Below are positions 16,228 through 23,350 of a stretch of DNA of 32,940 bases, piece by piece. Source of the DNA: Lachnospiraceae bacterium (lineage in GTDB: Bacteria > Bacillota > Clostridia > Lachnospirales > Lachnospiraceae); assembly GCA_021205755.1 (NCBI GenBank), contig JAJPWX010000105.1, positions 1 to 32,940 on the forward strand, given 5' to 3'. Position numbers and translations under genes: made by a program. Under the pieces are notes generated by a model. That model was given only the letters and a program-made list of their open reading frames with translations, did not search any database and was not told the DNA's origin. Position 1 is the first letter of the stretch. Every line of letters begins with the position of its first letter.

Positions 16228-16256
16228 ATTATACCACACCTTTTTTAAATAGTGAA
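16228..16256 (-). promoter_or_regulatory. Promoter of glgCD
   Basis: On the minus strand an extended -10 TGGTATAAT (hexamer at 16228-16233) lies 17 bases from TTCACT (16251-16256), about 40 bp before the GTG start. The rest of the 320-bp glgC-murC gap is AT-rich and holds only the divergent murC promoter. Confidence 0.75.
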
Positions 16257-16397
16257 CATTTTTTACAATAATTTCTATATTTTTTCATGGTATTTATGAT
16301 AAATAACAAGTCGAATAAATATAGTTGTTACTTTTCAGTACCATATGTTTTCATTTTTCTTCCGTTTTCGTCATTTCGTTTCTCCGTTTTTTTCTGA

Positions 16398-16425
16398 TAG
16401 ACATTTGGAAAAAACTGAGTATAAT
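16398..16425 (+). promoter_or_regulatory. Promoter of murC
   Basis: TAGACA (16398-16403, 5 of 6 bases of the -35) and a perfect TATAAT (16420-16425) are separated by 16 bases, 85 bp before the murC start. Confidence 0.75.
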
Positions 16426-16510
16426 CAGATAAGGTGAATCTCTTTGATTCTTTCATAACAATGCTTCAAAACAGCAGGGCTTTCATATCCATACAGAAGG
16501 AGTTTTAAAA

Positions 16511-17887
16511 ATGTATCAGATAAATTTTTCGCAGCCGATCCACATTCATTTTATTGGCATCGGCGGCATCAGTATGAGTGGTCTGGCAGCGGTGCTCCTG
16601 AACCGTCATTTTACAGTGACAGGTTCGGATTCCAGAAACAGTGAACTGACCGCCTGGCTGACCGGCCTGGGAGCACAGATTGCGATTCCGCAAAGTGCCG
16701 CGAACATAACAGATGATATTGACCTGATTGTATACACAGCAGCGATCCATCCGGACAACCCGGAATACGCGGCCGCGGTGGAAAAAAAGCTTCCTATGAT
16801 GTCCCGCGCAGAGCTTCTCGGACAGTTGATGGACAATTATCCGACCTCTGTAGCCGTTGCCGGCACACATGGAAAGACAACGACCACTTCCATGCTTGCC
16901 CATATCATGATAGCACGGGAAATGGATCCGACCATCTCAGTCGGCGGCATCCTCCCCTCAATCGGCGGAAATGTACGGGTCGGCAATTCCGACTGCTTCC
17001 TGACCGAAGCCTGTGAGTACACAAATAGTTTTCTTCATCTGACTCCTCTGTACGGGCTGATTCTGAATATTGACGCGGATCATCTCGACTTTTTCAAAGA
17101 CCTCGATGACATCCGTCATTCCTTTCGATTGTTTGCGGAGAAAATTCCGCCGGAAGGAACACTCATTATCCACGCGCAGGTACCAGATCTGGATACCTTT
17201 ACCGCTGGGCTTCGCTGCCGGGTTGTGACCTTTGGCACCGGCTGCGGCGACTATCACGCGGAAGATCTCACTTGGGATGCGATGGGCTGTGCCAGCTTTG
17301 ATCTGTATCATTCTGACAGGCTCTTTGGCCATTTTACCCTGAACGTACCCGGTGAGCACAACGTAGGGAATGCAGCCGCGGCGATCGCCTGTGCGGATCT
17401 GCTTGGGGTTCCGGCAAGCTGCGTCGCAGAGGGGCTTTCCAGTTTTACCGGTACAGACCGGCGCTTTCAGAAAAAAGGTGTGATCGGCGGTGTAACAATC
17501 ATCGACGATTACGCACATCATCCGACCGAAATCCGTGCAACGCTGCGTGCGGCGCATCAGTTCCCGGCAAAGCGGATCTGGTGTGTATTCCAGCCTCACA
17601 CCTATTCGCGCACCAAAGCGCTGCTCGATGAATTTGTGGATGCGCTTACACTGGCAGATAAGGTTGTGCTGGCTGATATCTATGCGGCACGGGAAAAAGA
17701 CACGCTCGGTGTCAGCTCCGATCTGCTGCGTGAAAAGCTTGAAGAAAAAGGAAAAGAAGCCTGGTATTTTCCGACCTTTGATGAAATAGAGACCTTCCTG
17801 CTGGAAAATTGCCTTCCCGGCGACCTGCTGATCACGATGGGCGCAGGAGATGTCGTACGAATTGGCAAGAAGCTGCTGGGACAATGA
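16511..17887 (+). CDS. murC: UDP-N-acetylmuramate--L-alanine ligase
   Basis: The 458-residue enzyme has the Mur ligase layout. An N-terminal Rossmann domain carries HFIGIGGISMSGLA. The central ATPase domain has the P-loop VAGTHGKTTTT (about 116-126) and EACEYTNSFLHL. The C-terminal domain has DDYAHHPTEIRATL and FQPHTYSRTKAL. It adds L-alanine to UDP-MurNAc in the cytoplasm, the first step of the peptidoglycan peptide. GAAGGAG lies upstream of the ATG at normal distance. It is a single-gene unit with a sigma-A promoter and a shared terminator. Confidence 0.97.
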   Translation: MYQINFSQPIHIHFIGIGGISMSGLAAVLLNRHFTVTGSDSRNSELTAWLTGLGAQIAIPQSAANITDDIDLIVYTAAIHPDNPEYAAAVEKKLPMMSRAELLGQLMDNYPTSVAVAGTHGKTTTTSMLAHIMIAREMDPTISVGGILPSIGGNVRVGNSDCFLTEACEYTNSFLHLTPLYGLILNIDADHLDFFKDLDDIRHSFRLFAEKIPPEGTLIIHAQVPDLDTFTAGLRCRVVTFGTGCGDYHAEDLTWDAMGCASFDLYHSDRLFGHFTLNVPGEHNVGNAAAAIACADLLGVPASCVAEGLSSFTGTDRRFQKKGVIGGVTIIDDYAHHPTEIRATLRAAHQFPAKRIWCVFQPHTYSRTKALLDEFVDALTLADKVVLADIYAAREKDTLGVSSDLLREKLEEKGKEAWYFPTFDEIETFLLENCLPGDLLITMGAGDVVRIGKKLLGQ

Positions 17888-17936
17888 TTTACTATAAATA
17901 ACAGAGCCACTGCTTTCCTCTCGTGGCCCTGAACAG

Positions 17937-17971
17937 AAAAGCCGCCCCCTGTAAAACCAGAGGCGGCTTTT
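17937..17971. terminator. Bidirectional terminator between murC and PRPP synthetase
   Basis: AAAAGCCGCC (17937-17946) and GGCGGCTTTT (17962-17971) form a perfect 10-bp stem with a 15-nt loop, with U runs on both strands. It ends murC (plus) and the convergent PRPP synthetase gene (minus). Confidence 0.9.
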
Positions 17972-17984
17972 GACATTTTATCTT

Positions 17985-19163
17985 CTATCCGTTTTTCCTG
18001 TGCGTTGCCAGGAATTTATTGATCCTCGCGGTCGGCGTGAGCAGATCGCTCATGGAGCCGTCATGATTCAGCGTATCAATGATCAGCGCAATGTATTTGC
18101 TCAGATCACAACCGGTATAGTAAGGTTTCGAGAGCAGTTCCGGCGACTGGTAGACCAGATTCGTCGTCACCAGCGCGTCAAAGAGCCCTTCCTCATACGC
18201 CTTGTCGAACTTCTCCAGACTCTTCGTAAACAGGCCAAATGTCGCACAGATCAGAACGCGCTTCGCCTTTCTCTTTTTCAACTGTCTGGCGGCGTCAATC
18301 ATACTGTTGCCGCTGACAATCATGTCGTCAATGAGAACCACATCCTGCCCCTCGATGTCTCTGCCGAGGAATTCATGCGCGACTATAGGGTGCTTCCCAT
18401 TCTCCAGGCGGGCATAATCACGCCGCTTGTAGAACATCCCCATATCAACGCCAAGCAGATTTGCCATGTAAATCGCACGCCCGGCAGCTCCTTCATCCGG
18501 GCTGATCACGGTCAGATGCTCCGGATCGATCTTCAGATCTGGTGCAGTGCGAAACAGCCCTTTGATAAACTGATAAACCGGAAGAACCGTCTCGAATCCG
18601 TGAAGCGGGATCGCGTTCTGCACCCGCGGGTCATGCGCGTCGAACGTAATAATATTTTCCACGCCCATCTTCGCCAGCTCCTGCAAGGCAATCCCGCAGT
18701 CCAGGGACTCGCGCCCTGCCCGTGTAAACTGGCGGCTCTCATAAAGAAACGGCATAATGACATTGACCCGGCGCGCCTTGCCGCCAATCGCGGCAATCAC
18801 ACGCTTCAAATCCTGATAATGGTCGTCCGGCGACATGCGGTTCGTATAACCATTCAGGGAATAGGTGAGACTGTAATTGCATACGTCCACCAGAATATAG
18901 ATATCCTTGCCGCGCACGGAATCATTCACCTGCCCTTTCGCCTCACCGGAGCCAAAGCGCGGCACATCCGTACTCACCAGATAAGAAGATTTATCATAAC
19001 CCAAAAGCAGCGGGCTGCCCTGATGCTCATGTACACGCTCCGATCGCCAGTTGACAATATGGGCATCAATCTTCCTGCCCAGCTCCTCGCAGCTTTTCAG
19101 CGCGATAATGCCCAGATCCCCGACCGGGATCGAATCCAGATTCCGCTCATAGCCAGTCTGCAT
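17985..19163 (-). CDS. prs: Ribose-phosphate pyrophosphokinase (PRPP synthetase), long divergent form
   Basis: The 392-residue protein has two tandem phosphoribosyltransferase-type domains. Recognisable sites are LYESRQFTRAGRE (the equivalent of the ATP-contacting RQDR region), FDAHDPRVQNAIPL, VISPDEGAAGRA and the PRPP-binding loop VVLIDDMIVSGNSM. It makes PRPP from ribose-5-phosphate and ATP for nucleotide, histidine and tryptophan synthesis. It is about 75 residues longer than classical Prs (about 315), with extra N- and C-terminal sequence and a PRPP loop that departs from DDMIDTAGT; I recall such forms from Lachnospiraceae. The start has GAGGAGG 5 bases upstream, and its own promoter is at 19267-19294. 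Confidence 0.88.
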   Translation of the reverse strand: MQTGYERNLDSIPVGDLGIIALKSCEELGRKIDAHIVNWRSERVHEHQGSPLLLGYDKSSYLVSTDVPRFGSGEAKGQVNDSVRGKDIYILVDVCNYSLTYSLNGYTNRMSPDDHYQDLKRVIAAIGGKARRVNVIMPFLYESRQFTRAGRESLDCGIALQELAKMGVENIITFDAHDPRVQNAIPLHGFETVLPVYQFIKGLFRTAPDLKIDPEHLTVISPDEGAAGRAIYMANLLGVDMGMFYKRRDYARLENGKHPIVAHEFLGRDIEGQDVVLIDDMIVSGNSMIDAARQLKKRKAKRVLICATFGLFTKSLEKFDKAYEEGLFDALVTTNLVYQSPELLSKPYYTGCDLSKYIALIIDTLNHDGSMSDLLTPTARINKFLATHRKNG

Positions 19164-19266
19164 TTTTTCCTCCTCAAACCTGCACAGCGCAAAGCAGGTA
19201 TTCTTCCGTAAAATCTGTTCGTAATCGCATGCGTTTTACTATTCTCTGACAGTAAAAACCGCTTCC

Positions 19267-19294
19267 ATCATACCATAAAACCTCACACGGTCAA
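19267..19294 (-). promoter_or_regulatory. Promoter of the PRPP synthetase gene
   Basis: On the minus strand TTGACC (19289-19294) and TATGAT (19267-19272) are 16 bases apart, about 105 bp before the start codon. Each hexamer matches 5 of 6 consensus bases. Confidence 0.75.
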
Positions 19295-19337
19295 GTCCCC
19301 ATAGCGATCTTTTTTCAAAACATATGCTTTGATCCTT

Positions 19338-20357
19338 TTATTCTCTCTGCCGCGCGGCAAGCTTTTTCTGAATCCGGATATCATCTCCAACCAGCCGCAG
19401 CATCCGGTAATCGCTGGAAATCCGGGACAGCACCCGCTCCGAATAACGTTCAGAAATCGCCGCCAGGGAGAGATTCGTCGAAATCATCGTACTCTTCCGG
19501 CGCAAAATCCGCTCGTTCAGAATCAGGAACAGACGGGAGGCGACAAAGGAATTCACCAGTTCTGTTCCGAGATCATCTATAATCAGGAGATCACATTCAA
19601 AAATATGCCGCTCCAGCTCACTCGCCTCGCTCTCATCCGTACGTCCGAAAGAAGAATCCGCCAACAGTTCAAACAGCCGAAACGCGGAAAAATAAATCAC
19701 AGAATGGGTGCTCGCAAGCAGCTCGTTGGCTACGCAATGGGAGAGAAATGTCTTGCCAAGCCCGGTATCTCCGGAAAGAAACAGGTTCGCGGTTTCCCCT
19801 TCGTCAAACTCCCGCACAAAACGCTGACACTCGCTCAGGGCACGCGCTGCCAGCGCTGCCGCAGTGAGACCGGTAGATGGATCTTTTATCGTCTCTGAGT
19901 AGTATTCCAGCGAAAAATCGGAAAAATTCTCTTCCCGGATGTTTTCACGCAAATTCGACCGCGTGTAGAGCAGGTCAATCGTCGCCTGCCGAAAGCAGTG
20001 GCACTTTTCCTGTCCAATATATCCGGTATCCTGGCAGTCCGGGCACTGATAGTGGGGCGTCAGATAATCCTCGGAGAAACCATTTTCCCGCAAAAGCTGT
20101 GTTTTTCTCTCACTGATTTTCTCAATCTGTGCGCGAAGCGAAGCAATGGACGGCGGAGAACTCTCGTTTCCCGGCTCAGCAAGCAATGCACGCGCACACG
20201 CAGTGCTTGCCGCTGCAATCTGTGCGTCCAGCGCAGACAACTCCGGTATCCGCTGATAGGTCTCCTTCTCCCGCTCATGCAGCTCCTGCCGCGCCTGGTT
20301 CTGGCGTCGCTGATAATCCCGCATAATCTCATCATACTGCGTATTCGTCAGTCCCAT
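19338..20357 (-). CDS. DnaC/DnaI-like replicative helicase loader ATPase
   Basis: The 339-residue protein has a helical N-terminal part and a cysteine motif YQCPDCQDTGYIGQEKCHCF (about residues 100-120) like the zinc-binding region of DnaI. An AAA+ domain follows with Walker A SGDTGLGKTFLSH, Walker B CDLLIIDDLGTE, a sensor 1 segment ISTNLS and the arginine-finger region ISERYSERVLSRI. It should load the replicative helicase onto DNA at the origin or at restarting forks. It is downstream of a DnaD-like gene (46 bp gap), and AGGGGG precedes its start. No clear terminator separates it from the PRPP synthetase gene. Confidence 0.9.
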   Translation of the reverse strand: MGLTNTQYDEIMRDYQRRQNQARQELHEREKETYQRIPELSALDAQIAAASTACARALLAEPGNESSPPSIASLRAQIEKISERKTQLLRENGFSEDYLTPHYQCPDCQDTGYIGQEKCHCFRQATIDLLYTRSNLRENIREENFSDFSLEYYSETIKDPSTGLTAAALAARALSECQRFVREFDEGETANLFLSGDTGLGKTFLSHCVANELLASTHSVIYFSAFRLFELLADSSFGRTDESEASELERHIFECDLLIIDDLGTELVNSFVASRLFLILNERILRRKSTMISTNLSLAAISERYSERVLSRISSDYRMLRLVGDDIRIQKKLAARQRE

Positions 20358-20402
20358 ACCTTTTCACCCCCTGATCTGTTCAGATTTTCTGAAAACCGCT
20401 GC

Positions 20403-21629
20403 TCACGGCTGACCGAACAGCTTCTTCTCCAGATTGTCATAATTGTACTCTCTCTGTGAGAAATTGTTAAACCGTCCTGCTCCGGCGGAATGTCCAGTCT
20501 TCTGGGCAGAATTCCGGGCGTTTTTCTTCACGCTCTGCTCCTGCTCCCATTTTGTATCCGCAGCCTCCACCTCTTTCATCGAATGGACGCCAGCTGTATG
20601 CCACTCAGTCAAAATCTTGTCGGCATACTGAAAATTCGGCTCATGAATCTGCCGGATCGTGCGGCGGCAGGCTTCTAGAATCAGTTCCAGATCAAAGCCG
20701 TACTCTCTCAGCCAGCGGTCAATGCTTTCCTGCTCCTGCGGTGCCGGATTCCGGCCTTTGAGACCAAATTCTTTCATAACGGCATAATAGTTCTTATTGT
20801 AAATGCTTGACTCCTTTTTAGCTTCCTGCACGGTTGTGACCCCGGCTTCCGCCCAACCCTGCGCCACCTTTCGCATATAAAAACGGCTAAACGAACCGCG
20901 CATAATACAATATTCCAGCAGATATTCCAGCAAATCCGTCGAAAATCCAAGTGTGTGGTAGTAATAAACAAAATCCTGCTGTTCCGTCGAAGAAAGTGGC
21001 CGCTTGAGATATTGCTCCGCCACAAAATAAAGCTCCCGGATATCCTCCTGCGCCGACGGTTCCAGCTGGGAAAGCATCGGGGAGGCTTCCTGGGAAGACT
21101 CATCCGGCTTCACCGTCTCCTGGGCATGGACGCCTGCCTCCTCCTGCCCCTTTCCGCTGTCATCCTGGTCTGTACTTAACTCCGGCCGCTGCCCGGCAGC
21201 ACCGACGGCAGCTTGCTGCGGCCATTTTGCGTGCTCTTCGCGCTTGTCACTGCGGCAGGGATCGCAGTAAGAAGTCATACCGTCGCTGTAGAGATCTGAT
21301 GTCTCCTGCAGCGCATCCGCAAGAATCACCGGCGTAGAATAATACCCCGGATCCAGGAACGTCACCGATTCCAGTGTCCCATCTGCGGAAAGCTTTAAAC
21401 GAAGCAGGTTCTGCCGCTCCCAATAGGTCAGCGCCCGCTGAACATCCTTTTCCGTGTGTTCAAACACATCCGCAATCGAGGAAAGGGACAACTCCCGCCC
21501 GCTGTTCGCACAACGGAGCAGATAAAGATAGACTTTGACAAATTCCCCATTCGCGTGGGGCATATACTGGTCAATAAATGAATTCTGGATCACCGTAGAT
21601 CCTTCTGGATTATCTGTATATATTTTCAT
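20403..21629 (-). CDS. DnaD-like primosome protein with an in-frame palindromic insert
   Basis: The 408-residue protein has a winged-helix-like N-terminal domain (YLYLLRCANSGRELSLSSIADVFEHTEKDVQRALTYW split across about 30-70). Two tandem DnaB_2/DnaD C-terminal-type domains follow (about 215-275 and 285-365), the second with the YADKILTEWHTAGV motif. This is the primosome component that helps load helicase together with the DnaC-like protein. The acidic, Gln/Ser-rich linker between the domains (about 127-167) is largely made of a palindromic repeat insert. The ATG at 21629 is preferred: it starts MKIYTDNPEGSTV and has GGGAAGG 9 bases upstream, whereas upstream codons to 21899 run through leader structures and the promoter. 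Confidence 0.88.
   Translation of the reverse strand: MKIYTDNPEGSTVIQNSFIDQYMPHANGEFVKVYLYLLRCANSGRELSLSSIADVFEHTEKDVQRALTYWERQNLLRLKLSADGTLESVTFLDPGYYSTPVILADALQETSDLYSDGMTSYCDPCRSDKREEHAKWPQQAAVGAAGQRPELSTDQDDSGKGQEEAGVHAQETVKPDESSQEASPMLSQLEPSAQEDIRELYFVAEQYLKRPLSSTEQQDFVYYYHTLGFSTDLLEYLLEYCIMRGSFSRFYMRKVAQGWAEAGVTTVQEAKKESSIYNKNYYAVMKEFGLKGRNPAPQEQESIDRWLREYGFDLELILEACRRTIRQIHEPNFQYADKILTEWHTAGVHSMKEVEAADTKWEQEQSVKKNARNSAQKTGHSAGAGRFNNFSQREYNYDNLEKKLFGQP
21131..21252 (-). repeat. Palindromic element copy B, inside the dnaD-like gene
   Basis: On the minus strand the copy reads CGCGAAGAGC, then AAAATGGCCGCAGCAAG, GGTGCTGCC, a GGCCGGAGTTAAGTACAGACC stretch interrupted relative to GH115, and a purine tail GGGGCAGGAGGAGG. 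Its peptide (REEHAKWPQQAAVGAAGQ, then LSTDQDDSG) aligns with the GH115 copy at 24024-24145 (REAISKWTPQPAAGAACQ, then LSTDRSDSG). The hairpin stems are less perfect here. It occupies the linker between the winged-helix and DnaB_2 domains. Edges are approximate. Confidence 0.75.
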
Positions 21630-21661
21630 CGCCAAACGCCTTCCCCGTCCATTTTCTCTTA

Positions 21662-21704
21662 CAGAATCCGGGAAAAAAGAAATGCTCACTGCCTCCGGAT
21701 TCTG
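21662..21704. repeat. 10-bp inverted repeat in the dnaD-like leader
   Basis: CAGAATCCGG (21662-21671) and CCGGATTCTG (21695-21704) are perfectly complementary with a 23-nt loop. The repeat lies in the 5' leader between the proposed promoter and the ATG at 21629. On the transcript an AT-rich loop would be exposed. Confidence 0.6.
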
Positions 21705-21778
21705 CCTGCTTCCGCTTCTCTGGTACTGCAGGCTGCGATACCAGCCCAAACCGATACCTTCCTTTTCATCTGTGAAAG

Positions 21779-21807
21779 AGTATAACATAATTCTCCCAAA
21801 ATGAGAA
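21779..21807 (-). promoter_or_regulatory. Promoter of the dnaD-like/dnaC-like operon
   Basis: On the minus strand an extended -10 TGTTATACT (hexamer at 21779-21784) lies 17 bases from TTCTCA (21802-21807). The leader would be about 140 nt. A near-consensus DnaA box begins 8 bp upstream of the -35. Confidence 0.65.
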
Positions 21808-21814
21808 CCGATAC

Positions 21815-22026
21815 TTTTCCACAGAAGCAAACGGTTGTCCCAGCCACTTATCCTGTGGATAATGTGGATAATGTGGATAACTGGTTGACAATAATTCACT
21901 TTTACAAATTCAAGCCCCCAAAAATGACGGTTTCTGTCGAATAATTATGTAAATCTCGTTATCCACAAACCTTTCCCCTTTCCTCCCAAGTCGCGGTGTG
22001 AATAAAAGTGTGGATAATGTGAATAA
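21815..22026. promoter_or_regulatory. DnaA-box cluster upstream of the dnaD-like/dnaC-like operon
   Basis: Seven exact matches to TTATNCACA lie within 173 bp. Three are tandem and back to back on the minus strand (21854-21862, 21863-21871, 21872-21880). One is on the plus strand (21959-21967). Three more are on the minus strand: 21997-22005 and, adjoining each other, 22009-22017 and 22018-22026. One single-mismatch box (TTTTCCACA) lies at 21815-21823. The stretch between is AT-rich. In the 502-bp gene-free gap (21630-22131) the rest is the operon promoter and leader on one side and the dehydrogenase 3' region on the other. No dnaA or dnaN gene is visible, so this may be a regulatory or titration cluster or an origin-like site. 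Confidence 0.85.
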
Positions 22027-22077
22027 CCCGGGAAAAACCAGCAAATAGCCAGCCTCCCGGGTGTGTAAAAAATGTTC

Positions 22078-22115
22078 GTAACAGTTCAGGACAACACCCG
22101 GCGAGGGGCCGGATG
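22078..22115 (-). terminator. Hairpin downstream of the dehydrogenase gene with half copy of the CTGAACTGTTAC repeat
   Basis: On the minus strand a hairpin (CATCCGGC with GCCGGGTG, one G-U pair, 22095-22115) is followed by CTGAACTGTTAC (22078-22089). The same CTGAACTGTTAY tail is present in the palindromes at 3181 and 6241. It starts 17 bp after the dehydrogenase stop codon. There is no long U run, so terminator activity is uncertain. Confidence 0.5.
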
Positions 22116-22131
22116 CTTGCTGCCACTACGT

Positions 22132-23178
22132 TTAATTTACTTTAATCACGCCTTTTACGATATCTGCCTTATTATCCACGCAGGAATCCAGTGCATTCTG
22201 AATGTCGTCCAGTTCAAAATAATTCGTCACAATATCTTTAATATGAATTTTACCGGAAGATACTGCGTCAATCGCCATCGGATAGATATTGCGATAGCGG
22301 AACACTGTCTTGAACGTCAGCTCTTTGTCAAGCGCCGTCCCGATCGGAAGCGTCATATCACCGGATGGACTGTAGCCGACAAAGACAATCGTCGCACCCT
22401 TTTTCGCCGCACGGATCTGCTGCTGAGCAGTAATCTGTGAGCCAGCCGTCTCAATGCCCAGGTCAAAGCCCGCGCCTCCGGTAATCTCTGTAATCCTTGC
22501 CACGGTATCCTCTTTCGCGCCATTGATCACCTCATCTGCGCCCAATTCTTTTGCTTTTTCCAGACGCTTGTCCATCACGTCCACAACGATGACTTTGGAA
22601 ACTCCCCTCGCTTTCAGAGAAAGAAGAGATACCAGGCCAATGCAGCCTGCTCCGGTCACAACCGCCGTCTGTCCCAGATGTGCATCCCCCTGATTTGCTG
22701 CGTGCATACCAACTGCCAGCGGCTCAATCAGCGCGCCTTCCATCGTGCTTACATTATCCGGGAGCTTAAAGCACAGCCCCGCTTCATGCGCCACATATTC
22801 CTGGAAGACGCCATCCACCGGCGGCGTCGCGAAGAAAACAACATCCTTGCACAGGTTATATTTTCCCTGCTTGCAGAATTCGCAATGGCCGCAGGTCTTG
22901 CCAGGCTCCAGTGCTACACGGTCGCCAACCTTCAGGTTCTTCACATTCCCACCAACCTCGACAACCGTACCTCCCGCCTCATGTCCGAGCACAAACGGCG
23001 GCTTCACGATAAAGTCTCCGATTCTCCCCGCCTCATAATAATGCAGGTCTGAACCGCAGATCCCCACGTACTCAATTTTTACCAGGACTTCATCCTCCTG
23101 GGGTACCGGGATTGGCCTCCTTTGGATCTCAACCTTGCGGATGTCGGTCATAACCGCTGTTTTCATTGTTCCATCCAT
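22132..23178 (-). CDS. Zinc-dependent medium-chain dehydrogenase, sorbitol/xylitol dehydrogenase-like
   Basis: The 348-residue protein has the MDR signature of polyol dehydrogenases. Catalytic zinc ligands are C41, H66, E67 (GHEAGG) and E152. A structural-zinc lobe carries C96, C99, C102 and C110. The Rossmann motif is VTGAGCIG (174-181), followed by VIVVDVMDKRLEKA, suggesting NAD as cofactor. It oxidises a polyol to a ketose or the reverse; the closest types are sorbitol, xylitol and L-iditol dehydrogenases, and the substrate cannot be decided here. It lies 172 bp downstream of the GH115 gene on the same strand, so it may process a released sugar. GGAG is 10 bases before the ATG. Confidence 0.9.
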   Translation of the reverse strand: MDGTMKTAVMTDIRKVEIQRRPIPVPQEDEVLVKIEYVGICGSDLHYYEAGRIGDFIVKPPFVLGHEAGGTVVEVGGNVKNLKVGDRVALEPGKTCGHCEFCKQGKYNLCKDVVFFATPPVDGVFQEYVAHEAGLCFKLPDNVSTMEGALIEPLAVGMHAANQGDAHLGQTAVVTGAGCIGLVSLLSLKARGVSKVIVVDVMDKRLEKAKELGADEVINGAKEDTVARITEITGGAGFDLGIETAGSQITAQQQIRAAKKGATIVFVGYSPSGDMTLPIGTALDKELTFKTVFRYRNIYPMAIDAVSSGKIHIKDIVTNYFELDDIQNALDSCVDNKADIVKGVIKVN

Positions 23179-23350
23179 AGCTTCATTTCTCCTTTCTTTG
23201 ATTCGTATCTATAATAATCCCAGGGTAAAAATCCCCTGATACCACGGATTACTCGTTCACTTAGGAACTGTTAAGAATTAACTTTGCAGATGACGCAGTA
23301 TAGAAAGATTTAGACAAGTCAGATGTAAAGATTCATTCTTTAACAGGTCC

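Noticed and set aside
17970-19211. A long plus-strand open frame opposite the PRPP synthetase gene
   Set aside because: It is a shadow of the conserved gene and runs through the bidirectional terminator and the prs ribosome site.
21854-21880. Tandem 9-mers as a CRISPR or minisatellite array
   Set aside because: The unit is exactly a DnaA box, there are no spacers of uniform length, and further boxes occur in both orientations.
21630-21899. N-terminal extension of the DnaD-like protein by 90 residues
   Set aside because: The extension is Arg/Ser/Gly-rich and unlike DnaD. It crosses a good promoter, a leader hairpin and DnaA boxes; the ATG at 21629 has its own ribosome site.
21815-22026. Calling the DnaA-box cluster the chromosomal oriC
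   Set aside because: No dnaA/dnaN neighbours or DnaA-trio elements are visible, and strand-skew evidence cannot be judged from this window.
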